In this document: positions 4,418 to 5,233 of the stretch, in pieces | Layout: the number at the start of each line of letters is the position of its first letter | How positions within the stretch are numbered: position 1 is the stretch's first letter | From: an uncultured Gardnerella sp. | Lineage (GTDB): Bacteria > Actinomycetota > Actinomycetes > Actinomycetales > Bifidobacteriaceae | DNA: 5,233 nt | Assembly (NCBI GenBank): GCA_947292085.1 | Contig: CAMYPN010000053.1 | Span: 1 to 5,233, forward strand | Reading direction: 5' to 3' | Program-made: the position numbers and the translations under genes | Notes under the pieces: model-generated | Seen by the model: only the letters and a program-made list of their open reading frames with translations | Database searches by the model: none | Told to the model about the DNA's origin: nothing

Positions 4418-5233
4418 TTATCGCGCAATTAGTGGCGCTACTTGCGATTCGTAAGCACGCAAAGCCATATCGATCACATTGTGCATATCGTAGTAGCTGT
4501 AAGTGCCGAGTCTTCCGCCAAAAACAGTGCGAGGCTCAGCCGCCGCAAGCTCCGCATAGCGCGCATACAAGGCTTTATCTGCATCAGTATTCACAGGATA
4601 GTAAGGCTCATCGTCGCGAGTTGCAGCGCGAGAATACTCCTGCCATACAACAGTCTCCCCTGCTTTCACGCTTTTGCCAGGCACGAAATCAGCCTCGCCA
4701 GTCTCACCCTCAACCTCCTCGCGCTCTGGATTAAAGTTCTTAAACTCAATCGCACGCGTAAACGGCACATCAGCATCCGAATAGTTCATAACTGGGCAAC
4801 CAAAGTGGTCACTCTCCTGGTAACGCACTTCCTTAAAGTCAACGGTACGCCACTTTAACTCACCAAGCGCGTAATCAAAATACCTGTCCACTGGCCCCGT
4901 GTAAACAACAGGCACTCCAGCCTCCGCCAACGCGCGCTTATTAAACGGCTGCGACTCGTCGAAAAAGTCAACACCGAGCGAAACGTGAATTAGCGGATCG
5001 TCAATCATGCGCTGCATCCAAGCCGTGTAGCCGTCAGTCGGCAAACCTTCCCAAGTGTCTTTAAAGTAACGATTATTGTAGTTAAATCGCACCGGCAAGC
5101 GCTTAATAATTCCAGCAGGCAGCTTAGAAGGATCCGTTTGCCACTGCTTTGCTGTGTAGTTTTTAATAAACGCTTCGTACAAAGGCCGCCCGATTAAACT
5201 AATGCCTTTATCGTTTAGATTTTGCGGATCTTT
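4418..5233 (-). CDS. glf: UDP-galactopyranose mutase, C-terminal 271 residues (5' end beyond the window)
   Basis: This FAD enzyme converts UDP-galactopyranose to UDP-galactofuranose, the donor for galactofuranose in cell-surface glycans. The frame is open to the window edge. The TTG at 5180-5182 is not a real start, because upstream codons still encode family sequence (ISLIGRPLYEAF). The fragment contains IKNYTAKQWQTDP (23-35), LPVRFNYNNRYF (46-57), GLPTDGYTAW (63-72), WRTVDF (128-133), EPYYPVNTDADKALYARY (209-226) and the C-terminal FAD-contact motif FGGRLGTYSYYDMHNVI (238-254). All are typical of bacterial Glf. Roughly 120 N-terminal residues with the FAD-binding GxGxxG are outside the window. 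An acidic stretch around residues 171-185 looks longer than in the homologues I recall. No terminator for this strand is evident. Confidence 0.95.
   Translation of the reverse strand, partial: KDPQNLNDKGISLIGRPLYEAFIKNYTAKQWQTDPSKLPAGIIKRLPVRFNYNNRYFKDTWEGLPTDGYTAWMQRMIDDPLIHVSLGVDFFDESQPFNKRALAEAGVPVVYTGPVDRYFDYALGELKWRTVDFKEVRYQESDHFGCPVMNYSDADVPFTRAIEFKNFNPEREEVEGETGEADFVPGKSVKAGETVVWQEYSRAATRDDEPYYPVNTDADKALYARYAELAAAEPRTVFGGRLGTYSYYDMHNVIDMALRAYESQVAPLIAR

Noticed and set aside
4380..4420. CRISPR-like array near the tRNA
   Set aside because: The units are 12 bp in direct tandem without spacers, so it is a simple tandem repeat.
4251..4420. Integration site (att) at the tRNA-Ser gene
   Set aside because: No duplicated tRNA 3' end, integrase or phage-like gene is seen in the window; the region after the tRNA is only a terminator and the end of glf.
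4442..4858. Plus-strand open frames of 100 and 138 codons inside glf
   Set aside because: They overlap each other and lie opposite conserved Glf coding sequence; their Ser/Arg/His-rich composition is typical of shadow frames.

Overview
The window looks like chromosomal DNA of an actinobacterium of the family Bifidobacteriaceae, most likely Gardnerella. This is inferred from remembered protein resemblance, not from a search. The S6, SSB, S18 and PRPP synthase sequences read like Bifidobacterium proteins, but the DNA is AT-rich, with A/T runs filling the intergenic gaps. Most Bifidobacterium genomes are GC-rich, whereas Gardnerella is not. Every protein gene lies on the minus strand; the only plus-strand gene is one tRNA.

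Read in the direction of transcription (right to left), the order is as follows. The 3' part of glf (UDP-galactopyranose mutase, 4418-5233) runs off the right edge. It converges on tRNA-Ser(GGA) (plus strand, 4251-4335), which has a strong intrinsic terminator. A divergent EamA/DMT-type membrane transporter follows (2884-3996), with an unusual Ser/Thr/Ala/Asp-rich N-terminal extension of about 80 residues. Next is prs (PRPP synthase, 1661-2677), with a candidate extended -10 promoter and a hairpin at the start of its leader. The window ends with the classical cluster rpsF (S6, 1198-1494), ssb (458-1069), rpsR (S18, 55-303) and the first 12 codons of rplI (L9, 1-38).

The functional themes are conserved housekeeping ones. 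rpsF-ssb-rpsR-rplI couples ribosomal small- and large-subunit proteins with replication and repair. prs supplies PRPP for nucleotide, His and Trp synthesis. glf supplies UDP-galactofuranose for surface glycans. The clearest regulatory element is the rpsF leader. A perfect 7-bp hairpin is stacked on a second helix that pairs with the whole Shine-Dalgarno sequence of rpsF, and the 3' bulge carries CCG. This is the architecture of the known S6:S18 autoregulatory mRNA motif.

The second theme is short direct tandem repeats at gene junctions: an 8-bp unit between rpsF and ssb, a 12-bp unit abutting the glf stop codon, an imperfect 11-bp unit between prs and rpsF, a 10-bp-period pair upstream of rpsR, and an in-frame 18-bp unit in the transporter N-terminus. 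I found no CRISPR array, insertion sequence, prophage, toxin or defence gene, and nothing I would call a new system. The repeats and leader structures are the parts worth following up.
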